NCBI GenBank assembly: GCA_024516155.1
Contig: JAJJXM010000029.1
Span: 62,001 to 126,000 of the forward strand
Direction: 5' to 3'
DNA length: 64,000 nt
DNA from: Pyronema omphalodes
Lineage: Eukaryota; Ascomycota; Pezizomycetes; Pezizales; Pyronemataceae
Shown: positions 1-11,502 of the stretch, one piece after another
Layout of the letters: the number at the start of each line of letters is the position of its first letter
Position numbering within the stretch: position 1 is the stretch's first letter
The notes under the pieces: generated by a model
Told to the model about the DNA's origin: nothing
Databases searched by the model: none
What the model saw: the letters and a program-made list of their open reading frames with translations, nothing else
Program-made: the position numbers and the translations under genes

Positions 1-450
1 TAACGCATTAACCTTTCCATTAAAATCCTTCATCGCCGTAACCTGATTACTTCCGGAGTCATAGATTGCAATTCCCTTGGCCTCAACCCCTCCTAAACTC
101 GTAAAGTTTCCTCCCACAATAATTCCCTTTTGTTGTCCATCCTTCGTTTCATAAACACACATCGCATTAATAGCACTATCCGAGATCCCCTGACTAGTGA
201 ATATTCCATTTGGTAACTGAGTAAGTAGCGCTTGAGATCCATTACTCATTGACTGAGTTTGGGTGCTGTATTCATAGAGCGAAATTCCATTAAAATCACC
301 GACCAATCCGACTCGTCCTAAGCCCTCCAAATCAAACACAGGTTGCGCAACCGGTTCAGGTTTCTGAATCGCAGATGCTAAGGAAGCTGTTAAAGCGATA
401 GCCCCAAGGGTCCAGAATCCTCCGGCAGAAGTGGTTGAGGTCGCCCTCAT
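1..450 (-). CDS. RAX2: RAX2-like cell polarity protein, 5' part (runs off the window)
   Basis: The minus-strand frame is open from an ATG at 450 to the window edge (150 codons, no stop). It begins with a hydrophobic signal-peptide-like stretch (residues about 10-28, ending near ASA-IQ). After that come segments that read like the fungal Rax2 N-terminus: DLEGLGRVGLVGDFNGISLY, a serine/asparagine-rich SMSNGSQALLTQLPNG, and GIIVGGNFTSLGGVEAKGIA, with the beta-propeller-like spacing of that family. Rax2 is a large type I membrane protein that marks the cell cortex for bud-site selection in yeast and hyphal polarity in moulds. Only the start of the ectodomain is present, so the transmembrane segment cannot be checked. 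The identification rests on remembered family motifs. The ATG is chosen because the signal peptide follows it directly. Confidence 0.8.
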   Translation of the reverse strand, partial: MRATSTTSAGGFWTLGAIALTASLASAIQKPEPVAQPVFDLEGLGRVGLVGDFNGISLYEYSTQTQSMSNGSQALLTQLPNGIFTSQGISDSAINAMCVYETKDGQQKGIIVGGNFTSLGGVEAKGIAIYDSGSNQVTAMKDFNGKVNAL

Positions 451-2177
451 CGTAAAAATAATTATTGTGCTACCGTCGTTACTAGGGACTCGGTGGAGCG
501 TGCACAGGCTGAATCGTGGATATTGTGGTGGTCGCGAAGAGGCCTCTGGAGGGCTGAATCGTCCGTGCTGTTGCGATCGATCGGGCGCGCGCGAGAGGAA
601 TTATCGAAGATTATATGTACGATATTGGGTGTGCGACTACAATTACCTTGTCGCTTTTTGTCTATGCTGGCCAGCGGTGGGGCGGTTGTGTAGGTTGTGT
701 AAAACGAGCGACAGTTGGTTGAGTAAAAACGAAGGTGGCGGGTGTAATTGGTTGGATGTTCGGGGGTCGGTAAATTCGTTGCAGCAATAATGAACTGGCT
801 GGCTGGCTATGTACGTCCCCCAGCAGCAATCAGCATGCAGCCTTTGGAAAGGAACGAATATGTATGTAAAATAAAATAAAATAAAAAAAAAGTGAGCTGC
901 GCTTCTAGGATGTGTTGTACCTGATCTTCTGAGATGAGGAATGAGGAATGCGCTTGGCGTTGTGTGTGGTTATCGTGAAGGTCGCGCGGTGTTGGCGATG
1001 CTTCCGTTGCTCGAAGGCGAACGTCGCTGGTCGAAGGAAAGACGAACGATGGATGAGCTTTGCTGCGGATGGGGTAGCGTGGATTTCAGTGAGGGGGGGC
1101 CTGTGCGTTGCTCCGATGCGAGTTTGGTGTTGAACCCGAGAAGTTCGATCTGCGGCGGTCGCAAGCAAGAAAACAGGAAACGACGTCGACGACAATTAAC
1201 TGCAACAACTAACGGGAAAGATACAGTAGAATTTGAAAAAGAAAAATAAGAAAGAAACAGAAAAAAAAATGAGTGTGTGATGTAGGTTGACAATCACATA
1301 AAAAAAAAGAGTGAAATGTTCGAAGCCGAACGAGAACGCTGTCGCGATACCGAGAACTTTCGTCGGTGTTGGTGTTGGTGTCGATGTCGATGGGTGACGA
1401 GTAGGGTGACAGCGACGAACGAGGTACTCCTTTTCGCTCTTTGGGTTGAGGGCTGTGTCTGGTTCGAACAAGCAAAAGATGCAACGATCTCTTCCTTGGC
1501 TTGCCGGTAGCGAGCGACAAAAAAAAATAACGGAAAAAAAAGACAGCTGAGACGGCGTGCTGACTGTCTGAGTGAGTGAGTGAGTGTATGAATGAGAGTT
1601 GGAAAAAAACGAAAGAACGACTGGCAAAGGATTAAACGGGTGTGCAGTGCAAATATCCAATCCCCAATCTCAATAATCTCAAACCTTCAGCCAATCAATT
1701 CCAATCAAAAATACCTGTTACGGTTACAGAAAATGCCACAAAATACACCTCTGCAGGGAGGTGAGAAACTTCTCGTTACATACAGCAGATCCACTTTAGC
1801 GGGGCAATTTCACCGAGTTATCCAGTGGTTACGTAGATAGGAGGGAGAAACTATCCCAGTAAAGGGAAGGGGTGTCGAAAATGATGAACATTCCCGAAAA
1901 TGGAGGAATCACCAAGCTCCCAAGCACCCGTTGTTTCAAGACATATCGGCATCACACGGAATCCCTGCGCAACGGGCCAGTGAAGATGCGGATCTGGATC
2001 TGACGTTTTATTCTGCTCTGTCAACACAACAGATCAGTGGAAGGTATCGAAAGCACAAGCACAGGATGTTTCGCAGCCGTGGAATTTGTAAAACGTTGGA
2101 AGCTGAGAAATTTGCGTCTATCCAATTGGATATCAACGATGTTTTGCCTTCTCTCTTCACACATCCCAGCCATCAGC
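451..2177. other. Intergenic: RAX2 upstream region
   Basis: This stretch lies between the RAX2 start and the OGG1 stop, both on the minus strand, and probably holds the RAX2 promoter and 5' UTR. A short GTGA tetranucleotide run lies near 1570-1590 and A-rich tracts near 880 and 1260-1300. The small reading frames on both strands lack family motifs, splice continuity or convincing composition, so no gene is called. Confidence 0.5.
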
Positions 2178-4581
2178 CTATCTCCTCCTCCTCTTAACCC
2201 TCTCTGCCAACGACGAGGGTACACCATTTACATCATCATCCCAGATCTTCTCCTTAAACTCCTCTTTTATCTCTTCCTTGACCTCCTCTCTCACCTCCAC
2301 TTTAACCCGTACCCGCTTCGTAGTCCGAGTCTGTTCTTTGACCTCACCCTCCACCCCGGTCCCGGTCTCTTTCTTAACCACGACTCTCTCCTTCTTTACT
2401 GATACACTGGTAGTTTCAGTCTTAGTCTTCACAAGCTGTTCTGAGAAGGACTTTAAATCTGCCGTGAATAGCACCTGTCAGAGGGAATAGAAAGTTAGTA
2501 TAAAGTTCAACCTAAAAAAGCGCAGAAAGCATAAATAAATCCAGTCAAATATTACTACAAGGCATAACTTTTCAAGGTAACGAAAACCTTCAGCAACCTG
2601 CAAGCCCTCCCCGCCTTAGGCAAACAAATAAACACATGCACACAAACCCACGGGAAGCTGCATAACCAAGCGCCGTGTCTCCGATGCATGTACCGCATTC
2701 GTCATCAAGGGGTGCAGAGGGGAGGTGGGGGGGGGGGGGGGGGGGGTGAGGAGGAAGGGGGACATAAACGCAGGTATCCATTCCCCAAGCATGAGGTTAT
2801 GGGCTATGCATCTCTCGGGTATTTGCGTCCAAAACAGAGCTGCTATCAGATAACTTATAATAAGTCCACTCAACAGACACATGATATGAAGCTAGGAAAC
2901 CGGGGCCTAGAGTGACTGTAGCAAAGACAGTACACACAAGCACCCCGTTGGTTCAAGGACCGGGTACACTGTATCAGGGGCCCGAAGTGGGGCAACATAT
3001 AGGCACCACAGTATCAGTATCAGTACAGTGCCGATACCGTAGCACCACCTACTGCAGAACCAGAAAATATAATCCAGCGCAGGAACCCCATGTGCCCAGA
3101 ATAAACGACGGGAACACAAGTCAAAGAATAAAACAAGGAAGCCCAAAAGCCCAAAAGCCCCCCCAAAAAACCATAAAACCAAAATAACCACAAAAGACAA
3201 AATTAAACATACCGAATGAGCCCAACCTGCCTCCTCACCCCAAAGATTCCTAAAATGTTCGCCGATAGCATCATAAGTTTTCGCCGTCAGGGTTTTATTT
3301 TTGGTTTTTCCGAAGCCATAGTCGCGTTGTGCAATTTGGAGAACTGTGCAGAAAGTAAGGATTAATAAACCTTCATGGAAATTTGAATCAAGACCTGATC
3401 GGCAAGGGTCTGAGGTGCTTGGATGCTTGGTTATGTCACCATATTTGATGAGTGATCTCCAGTGCATGACTTTTTTTTTGCCGGATCCGCTTGCGCAGCT
3501 TCATGCGCTGGAGATCACTCGTGCATATATCAATATACCAGCGGCAACCACACTATTGTCCCCGCACTCAAGCCCGCTTTTATCATCTCTCCGCCCCCCC
3601 CCCCCCCCCCCCTTAAAGAGAAGTAGAACTCACCATGTGTATCCACCGGCACAGCTCCCTTCTTATCCAAACTCATCAACGCAACACAATCCGCAACCTT
3701 AGGGCCAACACCCTTCAACTTCACCAACTCCTCCTTGACCTCCTGATACGGCCTCTTCCTTAGTTCCATTAACCAATCCAATCCCTTTTCATTGACCATC
3801 TTTGCCGTCTCAGCAATATACCCGGCTCTATACCCAAACCCTAGTTTCCTCAGCCTCCCCTCAACCTCATCACCACACAACTTTTCCGGCGGAGGAAAAT
3901 CATAATACTCCACCACCTTTTCTTCCAGCGGTAATCCATCTTCCGGATGCACAGGGGCTTGAATATCAACACTTCCAAGGGACATACCCCATTCGCTACA
4001 AAGGGCCTGAACCATTCCGGAAATCCGAGAAATGTTATTATTACTGCTACAAATAAAGCTGATAAGATTTTCCCAAGGATCCTGTCGTAGCATTCTGATC
4101 CCTCCGAAACTGGTGGAGATGCGTTGGAAGTGTGGATCGGCGCTGGCCCATTTTTGGTACAGAGACGAAAGGGATATGTCCAGTTGAAAATAGTCGCGGA
4201 GAAGGTCTTCGGTGCTGGGATGTCCCGGAGGAGAAAATGGTATCGCGTGGTAGAGGAGATGTGTGGGTGTTTGTTTAAGCGTCAGGATCCGGGCGGAGAG
4301 GGCACAGGACCTGGTGGGGGTTAGCTGGCTGCTGGGTATATATGAAGATGCATATATGCCGGGAGAATCGGCGGTGGAGAGAGAGAGAGAGAGAGGGATA
4401 ATTAATACGTAAGGAAGGAAGGAAGAAAAAAAAAAGGATTCTGGATGCTGCAATACCATTCATCACCATTTTTCCTCCATCTAAAACTCTGTCCACATCG
4501 TAAAACTGTGTTGATACATAATTCACTCAATGGAACTGGTAGTTTTCTCCATTCTCGTTTTGCGGTATTGGTTAGTAACAT
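2178..4581 (-). CDS. OGG1: 8-oxoguanine DNA glycosylase/AP lyase OGG1
   Basis: Base-excision repair enzyme that removes 8-oxoguanine and nicks the abasic site. Four minus-strand exons: 4581-4457, 4310-3634, 3343-3213, 2474-2178; all junctions are GT-AG and the frame is kept, giving 409 aa. The first exon carries the N-terminal motif LRCGQSFRWRK. The second has FICSSNNNISRISGMV and the helix-hairpin-helix LKGVGPKVADC, in which Lys246 matches the catalytic lysine of human OGG1; Asp265 (PVDTH) matches its catalytic aspartate with the same 19-residue spacing. The third carries QIAQRDYGFGK and LWGEEAGWAHS. The last begins VLFTADLK and ends in an 80-residue Lys/Glu/Arg-rich tail that probably includes a nuclear localisation signal. 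Introns are 146, 290 and 738 bp; the two larger ones contain a C19 and a G20 run. The start is the first in-frame ATG upstream of the conserved N-terminus. Confidence 0.9.
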
Positions 4582-7477
4582 TGGTTCGGACGCGTCGCGT
4601 GGAGTATGTATGTAGGTGGTCGACAGTCGACGCGATTGGGTTGCACGCGATTGCGATTAAGGTTGGACGCGATTGCGATTAATTTAGGTTGGACGCGATC
4701 ATGGTTTTTTTGTGGCGTTCAGATCCGTCGATTTTTCCTTAGCTGTGATAGGCGAATTGATAGTGGGATGGATTGTACAGGGTTTCATGTCGTGAACTAT
4801 ACATATGCAGGAACGTTGAACGGATAACACGGAACGAGGGGACCGAAAGGATCGCAGAGATTGAAGGGACCGCAAACATCGAAAGAACCGAACCCCCTGA
4901 AAGGACCAACAAGACTGAAGAAACCAAGATGAGGCGTACCGGTATACAAAGTTGACATCTTTCTCAACTCCCGAACCACTAACTACCAACGTTACACCCC
5001 TCTGAGGTCGTAAGGACATAACTATTCAAATCAGCAACCGAGATATATCGATACTCGACTCGTATATGTAGATGTATTTCATAATCCCCAAAATAAGGTA
5101 CATACATACCCCATCATCCGCTACTGTACACCACCGTTCATACCGGGTTACAAACTAGATCTGTGAATAGGCCTATTTTTATTAGCCAAAGCATTTGTAC
5201 TGGTTTCTATCAAGGGAGTACGTATAAGGTATGAGTTACCTGGAAATATGTCTTCCTTATGTTCTTTTAAGTTCCTTCGCTGCGTTGGTTAGAACTTGTT
5301 TGGATTGGTTTAGAGTACTTAGAGGTGAAGGAATGTAGGAACGATAAAGATGGTGGCCGAGATGATGATGATGATGATGATAATGGTACCGGCCGAATGT
5401 GGTGAATAATCTTCGTAACTTCGTAGTTTCGACCGAGAGATGACTTTCGAGACCTCCAGAGATACAGATCCACAAATCAAGACGTTCACACATGATGGTA
5501 CCACAATCTAGAGATATTCTACACGCCTTGTCAATCAGTTACCAGAATTATCAATCTTACCTAATTTATATCCCAACATCTTATGTTTCCAACTCTATCC
5601 TGAACAATAAATTACATCATTCATCCACTCCATACATATCAACCCAGAAAAAACAACCACCTTTACAGGCCAGGTCAGATATATATCTCCTATACACTCC
5701 TTGATCCCACATCCCGTCATCACCAAACTTGGTACATACCACCTCACCTCCTGTTTCCCTCTCTGTCATTAACACAGCATTACAACTACGCACATAAGCA
5801 GGAACGTGCGCCGTGCATCTTCGTCCTATAGCTATGACGCTAACTAGCTAACTAGCTAGCTAGCTATCTGGCTAGGTATCTGCTAGTAATCCAACGCAGT
5901 GCTCAGGCACTCTCAACGGCTTTTTTGTTTTTTTTTTTTTTTGTTTTTTTTTTTTTTTTCATTACAGTATCTCGAATGGCATTTTGGAATTTATAAAGCC
6001 ACATCGGAGATATTATCGGAGAATATATTCCGGGGGGGCATTGCAGCACAGACAGGAGGTTGAAATATAAACTGGACGAGTTTCGGATACGAATGGGTTT
6101 CGGATACGGGTAATGGTTGGGTGAGATTGAATGATGGTGTATCGGATGATGCCATGATGGGGTATTGCTTCTGTATGCATCACACCTATCATGTGATGAA
6201 GTTTGTATATAAACAAAAGGTTGGATGATAAGTAATTGTATCGATGCTGAGATAGTATTGCTATCTAAATGCAGATAGCGAGTCTGGAGTGTGTATAGAG
6301 TCGAGAGTTGACCGTTGACGTTGACATTGTTTAACTATGAATGCAGGGGACATGATAAATCACAGAGTGATTACACTACAATAATCCGGATAAACAATTT
6401 CAAGATTTCAAATGGTTATTTACCCGAAAAAAAAAAATCTCCTTTTTTTTTTAATATCTTTTCAAAAATTAAGATTTATTGAAATTGGAAGGAATAAACC
6501 AAGTACCTATAACATATGTACAGTGCAGTTTGCTGAGTGTCTATTAAAGCGAGCGCCGAGCGCAGAAATGCCTCGCTCTATCACTGTAGTCTGTAGGCAA
6601 TGTCAATCAGGCTGTCTAGGTGGAGGTAAAGTACGTATATCATTGTTAAGTATCAAAAAACGGAGCGCAATATTTTCTCGTGGGCTTTGGTGAGGATTGC
6701 AGAAGCGTGCAACAAGGACTGCTAAATCGGTATACTCCTTACTAGAAAATATTATTCACAGTCAGAGAATGGTCTCAAAGTTAATTTGATATTGGCTTAT
6801 TCTGTACCATCTTTTTAGAGACGGATTTAGGAGATATCGTAATCTGCTGCACATTGGAATGAGATCAACTACAATAAGAACTGTTGAAATGATGCGCTCA
6901 AGAAAAGATTGTTGAAGCGTTGGATAAAGTGGTGGCATCGAGTTTTCTCATTGGTAATCTTTGAGTAATCTTAATGCTAATAGAGAATGTAGAATTTGGG
7001 GCTTGACTTCCCGGTCTTCAGATCCAGGCGGAATGGGATCAAACGGCTATAAATAAGAGACTAAAGGCACTCTACACAATGTCTATTGAACTATATTTTG
7101 ATTCTGTAACGCCATCAAAAGGATCAGGAATCGAAAAGTTGAATAAGAAACTCAAGTCATGAATGTTCTGGAGTGAACGTTTCTATCAGAACCTCAGCTG
7201 ATTGTAACTTAGTTACGTCGTATCTTTGCCATTACACTCACTTTCGAATCACCGTTATCCCCGTAGGAAATATAGGATTGTGGTAATCTTTCATCGGAGC
7301 CGGGAGAAGTGTCGATCTAATTTATGCCTTGGTCTGGATATCTTTGGCGAAGAAAACTCAATTGTACGATTATTTCATGAATCGCTTTAGGATTATCTTG
7401 AGAGACGACATGATGACGGTCAAGTATTCTAGACCGATCATAGCCAAATTGCCTTTACCTGCTTAACAGAACATGTA
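4582..7477. other. Intergenic: OGG1 upstream region
   Basis: No gene can be supported. There are T-rich homopolymers at about 5920-5960, a CTAG-rich tandem stretch at 5831-5878, a run of ATG triplets near 5363-5380, and many TATA/CATA-rich short words. Reading frames here are short and lack recognisable motifs or splice continuity. Confidence 0.5.
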
Positions 7478-7604
7478 CAATAGAACCCCTCTGTAGTGAT
7501 CTGTCGGGACCGGAGGGACTCACCGTTATACACAGTAGATTGTTGCATAGAGAACTACTTTGCGCGAGTGATTACTTGAGATATGGGGCACTCAGGAGGA
7601 TGGA

Positions 7605-7780
7605 ATGCACATACGCTTCACCCTTTTCAATATTTACAATAATCCTCTACCATTACATATAATTCCACTCTACGTAGTCACAAAGACACCCTATGCACAT
7701 ACGCTTCACCCTTTTCAATGTTTACAATAATCCTCTACCATTACATATAATTCCACTCTACGTAGTCACAAAGAAACCCT
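7605..7780. repeat. 88-bp tandem duplication (two copies)
   Basis: Bases 7605-7692 are repeated at 7693-7780 with only two mismatches. The repeat ends one base before the stop codon of the adjacent minus-strand gene, so it lies in that gene's 3' flank. The near identity suggests a recent duplication. Confidence 0.95.
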
Positions 7781-7781
7781 C

Positions 7782-8447
7782 CTATTTACTCTTCTTCGTA
7801 CTCTTCATTAGCTCCAAGCGCTCTTCAAATAATGCGCTCTGTAGGTACATTAGATTGTCGGTTATTATCGGGTTCCGAGTCCTCCCTCGCTGGAAATTCC
7901 AGGTTATGAGCTCCTCCACTATAGCGATAGCCTCCACTAAGGAAACTTTGCGCTCTGGGACTTGCTTATCCTTCTCTTCAGAAGCGCTCTCTACCGAGGG
8001 CACTCCCTGAGCAGTAGCAGTAATGTGTGCTTGCTCATCCTTCCCTTCAGAAGTGCTCGCAGCCAAGGGCCTGTCCTGAGAAGTAGCAGTAATGTGTGTT
8101 TTCTCATCCTTCTCTTCAGAAGCGTTCTCCACCAACGGCGCTTCTCGATGAGTAGCAGTAATGGGCGTCTGCTTGAGGTTACGCGAGGCGAGATAATCGG
8201 AAGATTTTTTCAAAATTTGTGAAATCGTCGACTGACTTATAGTCTATCACCGTAGCCATTATTAATTCACTGAATATGTCACTGGCAAACAAGGAAATAC
8301 CTTCTTAGGGTGTTTCGACTCCCACCAATTCTTAACCTCCCTCCACGATGGTTTCTCTCCATGCTTCTCCGCCCACTCATTGGCGAAGTTGCACAGCTGT
8401 TTCTTTTCGCTATCGCTCCAGGTTTGCCGGGTTTGTTTTGTCTTCAT
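7782..8447 (-). CDS. Helix-turn-helix (CENP-B/pogo N-terminal-like) protein with internal 23-residue repeats
   Basis: Two exons, 8447-8301 and 8231-7782, joined in phase 0 across a 69-bp GT-AG intron with an AATTAAT-like branch region; product 198 aa from an ATG. Residues 1-68 read as a DNA-binding module: WSDSEKKQLCNFANEW, then a basic stretch, then across the splice KKSTISQILKKSSDYL. That order resembles the CENP-B/psq-type helix-turn-helix found at the N-terminus of pogo transposases. Residues about 75-145 contain three tandem copies of a roughly 23-residue acidic unit containing ITAT and SEEKDE, encoded by 69-bp DNA repeats. The C-terminus (about 150-198) is predicted helical. No catalytic DDE domain follows. 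The gene sits wholly inside a TA-flanked inverted-repeat element, so it may be a transposon-borne DNA-binding protein; a host function cannot be excluded. Confidence 0.6.
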
Positions 8448-8807
8448 GTTGTACGGGCCTGATCTGAGAAGTATTGAGATCTATAGTGATATGTAGGACG
8501 AACGTTGTTTACTGTAGCGCACGGTCGATCATGTGTAGGTAGGGGCGATAATGACTTTTACACCACGGGCGCTGCTCAGCAGAAATTTTTGTGCCGCGCG
8601 ATTCAGCCGCATACCTTTTTATAACGGTATTTTATGAATTTTTCGCGTTCCTTAACGGTATTCCTCAATCCTTGTAGTTGAACGTACTAACGTTGCTGCC
8701 CTGGTCCCATACAGCTGAACCATCGGGACAACGACCATTGACCGGTATACAGATATCATTGTATAAGTAATTGTTATATTAACAATCGTTATAGGGAGGA
8801 TTTACTG

Positions 8808-10053
8808 TACTTCATTGGCAATAATGTAGACTTAACCAAAGTGGAGTATATCATCACCAAACCCCCGGTGGATTCAAATGGCGGATCCCGGAAGGCTTGG
8901 GGCAACGAAACAAAATAAAGGGGATGTACGTTCTTTTGTTCATGAACTGAAATTCATTAAATAAAACCTTGGCAAAAGTGATTGAGGGTCCGATGATAGT
9001 CAGTCACTCCTACCCAAAAGCTTAAAACTGCTAGTACTAATTCGATTATAAAATCTTGCACGCCACTCATTCGACGAACTCATGTACTCTTTCATTGATT
9101 GGTACCAATAATTGCCAGATATTTGATAAGAGGACTGTTTTTGTTATGTTTGTTGCCTTCGGTTGGCCCACTGTGTGTAAAGGATTTGCAATGTCAGAGA
9201 ATTTTGGGGGTTTGGTAGGTCTTGCAATATAGAAAGGCGGCATCAAAGGTGAGTTTTCTGATGGGAAATTTGATTATGAGTTCGTGACACGGGTTCAATA
9301 GACTTGTAATTCGGGCTTTATAACTGAAGTTAATAATTATTTCTCTGTCTCCTTCCCGTCAAATTTTGTACTGAGTGGAGCTCCAGATCCAGGCGCTTTT
9401 GTCATAACCCATATGAAAAGTTTCTTCAAAGATGTTTCGGGCCCAGGAATGTTTACGGACGATTTTGAATTAGATACTTGAAGTTTGAAGGCTTTAATCT
9501 ATAAAATATCCGGCGTATTGAGGGAGGAGGAAGATGTTGCTGAAATGTGCCCTCGGTAACTTCATACATTATCACACCATCGTGATTGTTCAGTTATAAG
9601 CGGTTTTTTGCCACGCAATCCAATCAGTACGTTTAAACCGGGTATGTAGTACATATGTCGACTGAATGAAATAAAACAAATGCATATGGAGCTCCATGTT
9701 TTTGTGTGAACACATCGACAAGTGATGAACGTCGGATCAGCTACCCCAACATGAAATAGTAAAGGTCGAATACAACGCAAAGTTACTCAGGAGGCCACTA
9801 GTCTACTTGGCGTCAACAGTACGCATTAGCGGGGTTGGCAACACACTTTCCGGGATCTCAGCAAAGGTCTGGACGCGTTCACTTCCCTGTCCCGGAGAAC
9901 CTATGATTTTGGATTTAGCAGAGCTGAACTTTTCTGAGGAGAGAAAGAGCAGCGCACCTTGGCACGCATGTTCAGAGATGATGCGCCGCCGCAAGTTGCC
10001 CTCCGCACTTCACCTACACCGTCCGCCGACCTCACACCCTGAGATTAACAGAG
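8808..10053. other. Intergenic: no gene seen
   Basis: AT-rich sequence between the pogo-like element and the Harbinger-type transposase. No reading frame has motif support. A frame at 9807-10124 overlaps the transposase start but has no family signature and is treated as a shadow. Confidence 0.45.
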
Positions 10054-11344
10054 ATGCTCTTGTCCGAAACTATCGCTGTTGCTGGAGCTACAGTCGCTGC
10101 AGTCGTGGTGGTACACCATCATAATCAACTGCAGAAGAGGGAGCAGGAACGCCGAGCTGCGAGAGAGGAGAAGCGCACTCAACGTAACAGGCCGCCGGGA
10201 TATCGGTATCGCCCTCCGGTCCCAGTGCCTGTGGGACCGCAATTCGACCTTGATTCTTTTAACGATGAATTTTGTGTCCAGCATTTCCGGTGGGTTAGTC
10301 TGTTTTTGAGTCCTTTTTTTTGGGCGTGCTGTTTTTTTTTAAAAAAAAAGAAAAATAATCATCGGCTGACTAAGATGTAGATTCACTCAAGCTCAAATCC
10401 GTGCCATGCTGCAACATTTTGACCTCGAGAGTATTGAGTACCGTTTTCGCTGCTCAGGTCGACCGGAAACTGCTCTATGCATTGTCCTCTACCGACTCGC
10501 ATCACCAACCCCATACAAAGAGCTCATGCACTTGTTTAGAAAGTCACGGTCATGGTTGGCAGTTGTCTTTAATGATGTTATCTGTCACTTGATTAAACGA
10601 TACAAGAACAAGCTTGCCTGGGATAGCCACCGCCTGTCTCGACAGACACTTGAACGTTACGCGCAAGCTATTGAAAACGCCGGACTCTCCTCAAATATTT
10701 GGGGGTTTATTGATGGCGCAATGCGGACAATCAACCGCCCGAAAGAGAATGAAACCCTTTACTACTCTGGATTCAATAAATGCCACGCAGTGAAATACCA
10801 GACGGTCACAACACCTGATGGGCTCATGAGCCACATGGCTGGACCGTGGGAAGGGCATTGCGGAGACTTTCGGATGTACACTGAATCGGGACTGCAAGAG
10901 AAACTTGAGCAAATCAATAGGAATGCAGCCGGCGAAGATAATCCAGAAAATAGGCTAAATGTCTACGGTGATCTTGCCTATGGACAGAGTTACGGAATTA
11001 CAAGCGGTTATGTTGTAGAGCCTGGAATAACATTGACAGAGCAACAGCAAGAGATGAACGCACAGTTGTCAAAAGCAAGAGTTGATGTGGAACAAGGTTT
11101 TGGAACGAAAATGATGCTTTGGAGTTTCAACGGGTTTGAAAACAAATGGAGGGTTGAGATGTCTCCAGTTGCGGCGTATTTTATGATTTCAGTTTTGCTT
11201 TGTAATATCCATACATGCTTTAACGGGAGTCCGATTGGCGAGCAGTTTGACTGCAAACCACCGTCAATTGACGAGTATTTGTATTTACCACCAGAGGAAA
11301 CCTTTGAGGAAACCTTTGAGGAGACCTTTGAGGAGGAGCTATAA
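10054..11344 (+). CDS. PIF/Harbinger-type DDE transposase (HARBI1-like)
   Basis: Two exons, 10054-10289 and 10381-11344, joined across a 91-bp intron (CG|A, Arg79) to give 399 aa. The core carries the DDE_Tnp_4 signatures in order: WGFIDGAMR (Asp190), VYGDLAYG (Asp276) and ARVDVEQGFG (Glu316), so the catalytic triad is intact. The N-terminal exon is Gln/Arg-rich with a Pro-rich stretch and an acidic motif at the splice (DLDSFNDEF). The C-terminus ends in a four-residue ETFE repeat encoded by a 12-bp DNA repeat. Harbinger transposases need a second, Myb/SANT-like DNA-binding protein, and a candidate lies convergently 158 bp downstream. No confident terminal inverted repeats or 3-bp target duplications were found, so it is open whether this is an active element or a domesticated pair. 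Confidence 0.85.
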
Positions 11345-11502
11345 GATTGGGCGGCGGTGGGGGGTGAGGGCGAGGAGATGGGTGGAGACGGAGGAGGAGA
11401 GGAAGTATGGGGATGTGTGCGGTGGGGACGGAAACATTTGGAGGAAACTGTTCTAAAGCGAGGGCACAAAGTCTTCAAAAATAACCTTTATATTTATGCA
11501 AT

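Larger units (their letters stand above)
7478..8807. mobile_element. Pogo/Tigger-like non-autonomous DNA transposon carrying a helix-turn-helix gene
   Basis: The left end reads TA-CAATAGAACCCCTCTGTA and the right end, reversed, reads TA-CAGTAAATCCTCCCTATA. Over the first 29 bases including the TA, 18 match, and most of the differences are transitions. Both ends abut a TA dinucleotide, the target duplication of the Tc1/mariner-pogo superfamily. Inside are the helix-turn-helix gene (7782-8447, minus) and an 88-bp tandem duplication (7605-7780). No DDE transposase frame is present, so the unit would be non-autonomous. The transition bias could reflect repeat-induced point mutation, which is an inference. 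The ends were found by eye. Confidence 0.55.

Noticed and set aside
1196..1660. 154-codon minus-strand frame upstream of RAX2
   Set aside because: Its Phe/Ser-rich composition reflects A-rich tracts on the plus strand. It has no ATG context or motif and probably lies in the RAX2 promoter or 5' UTR.
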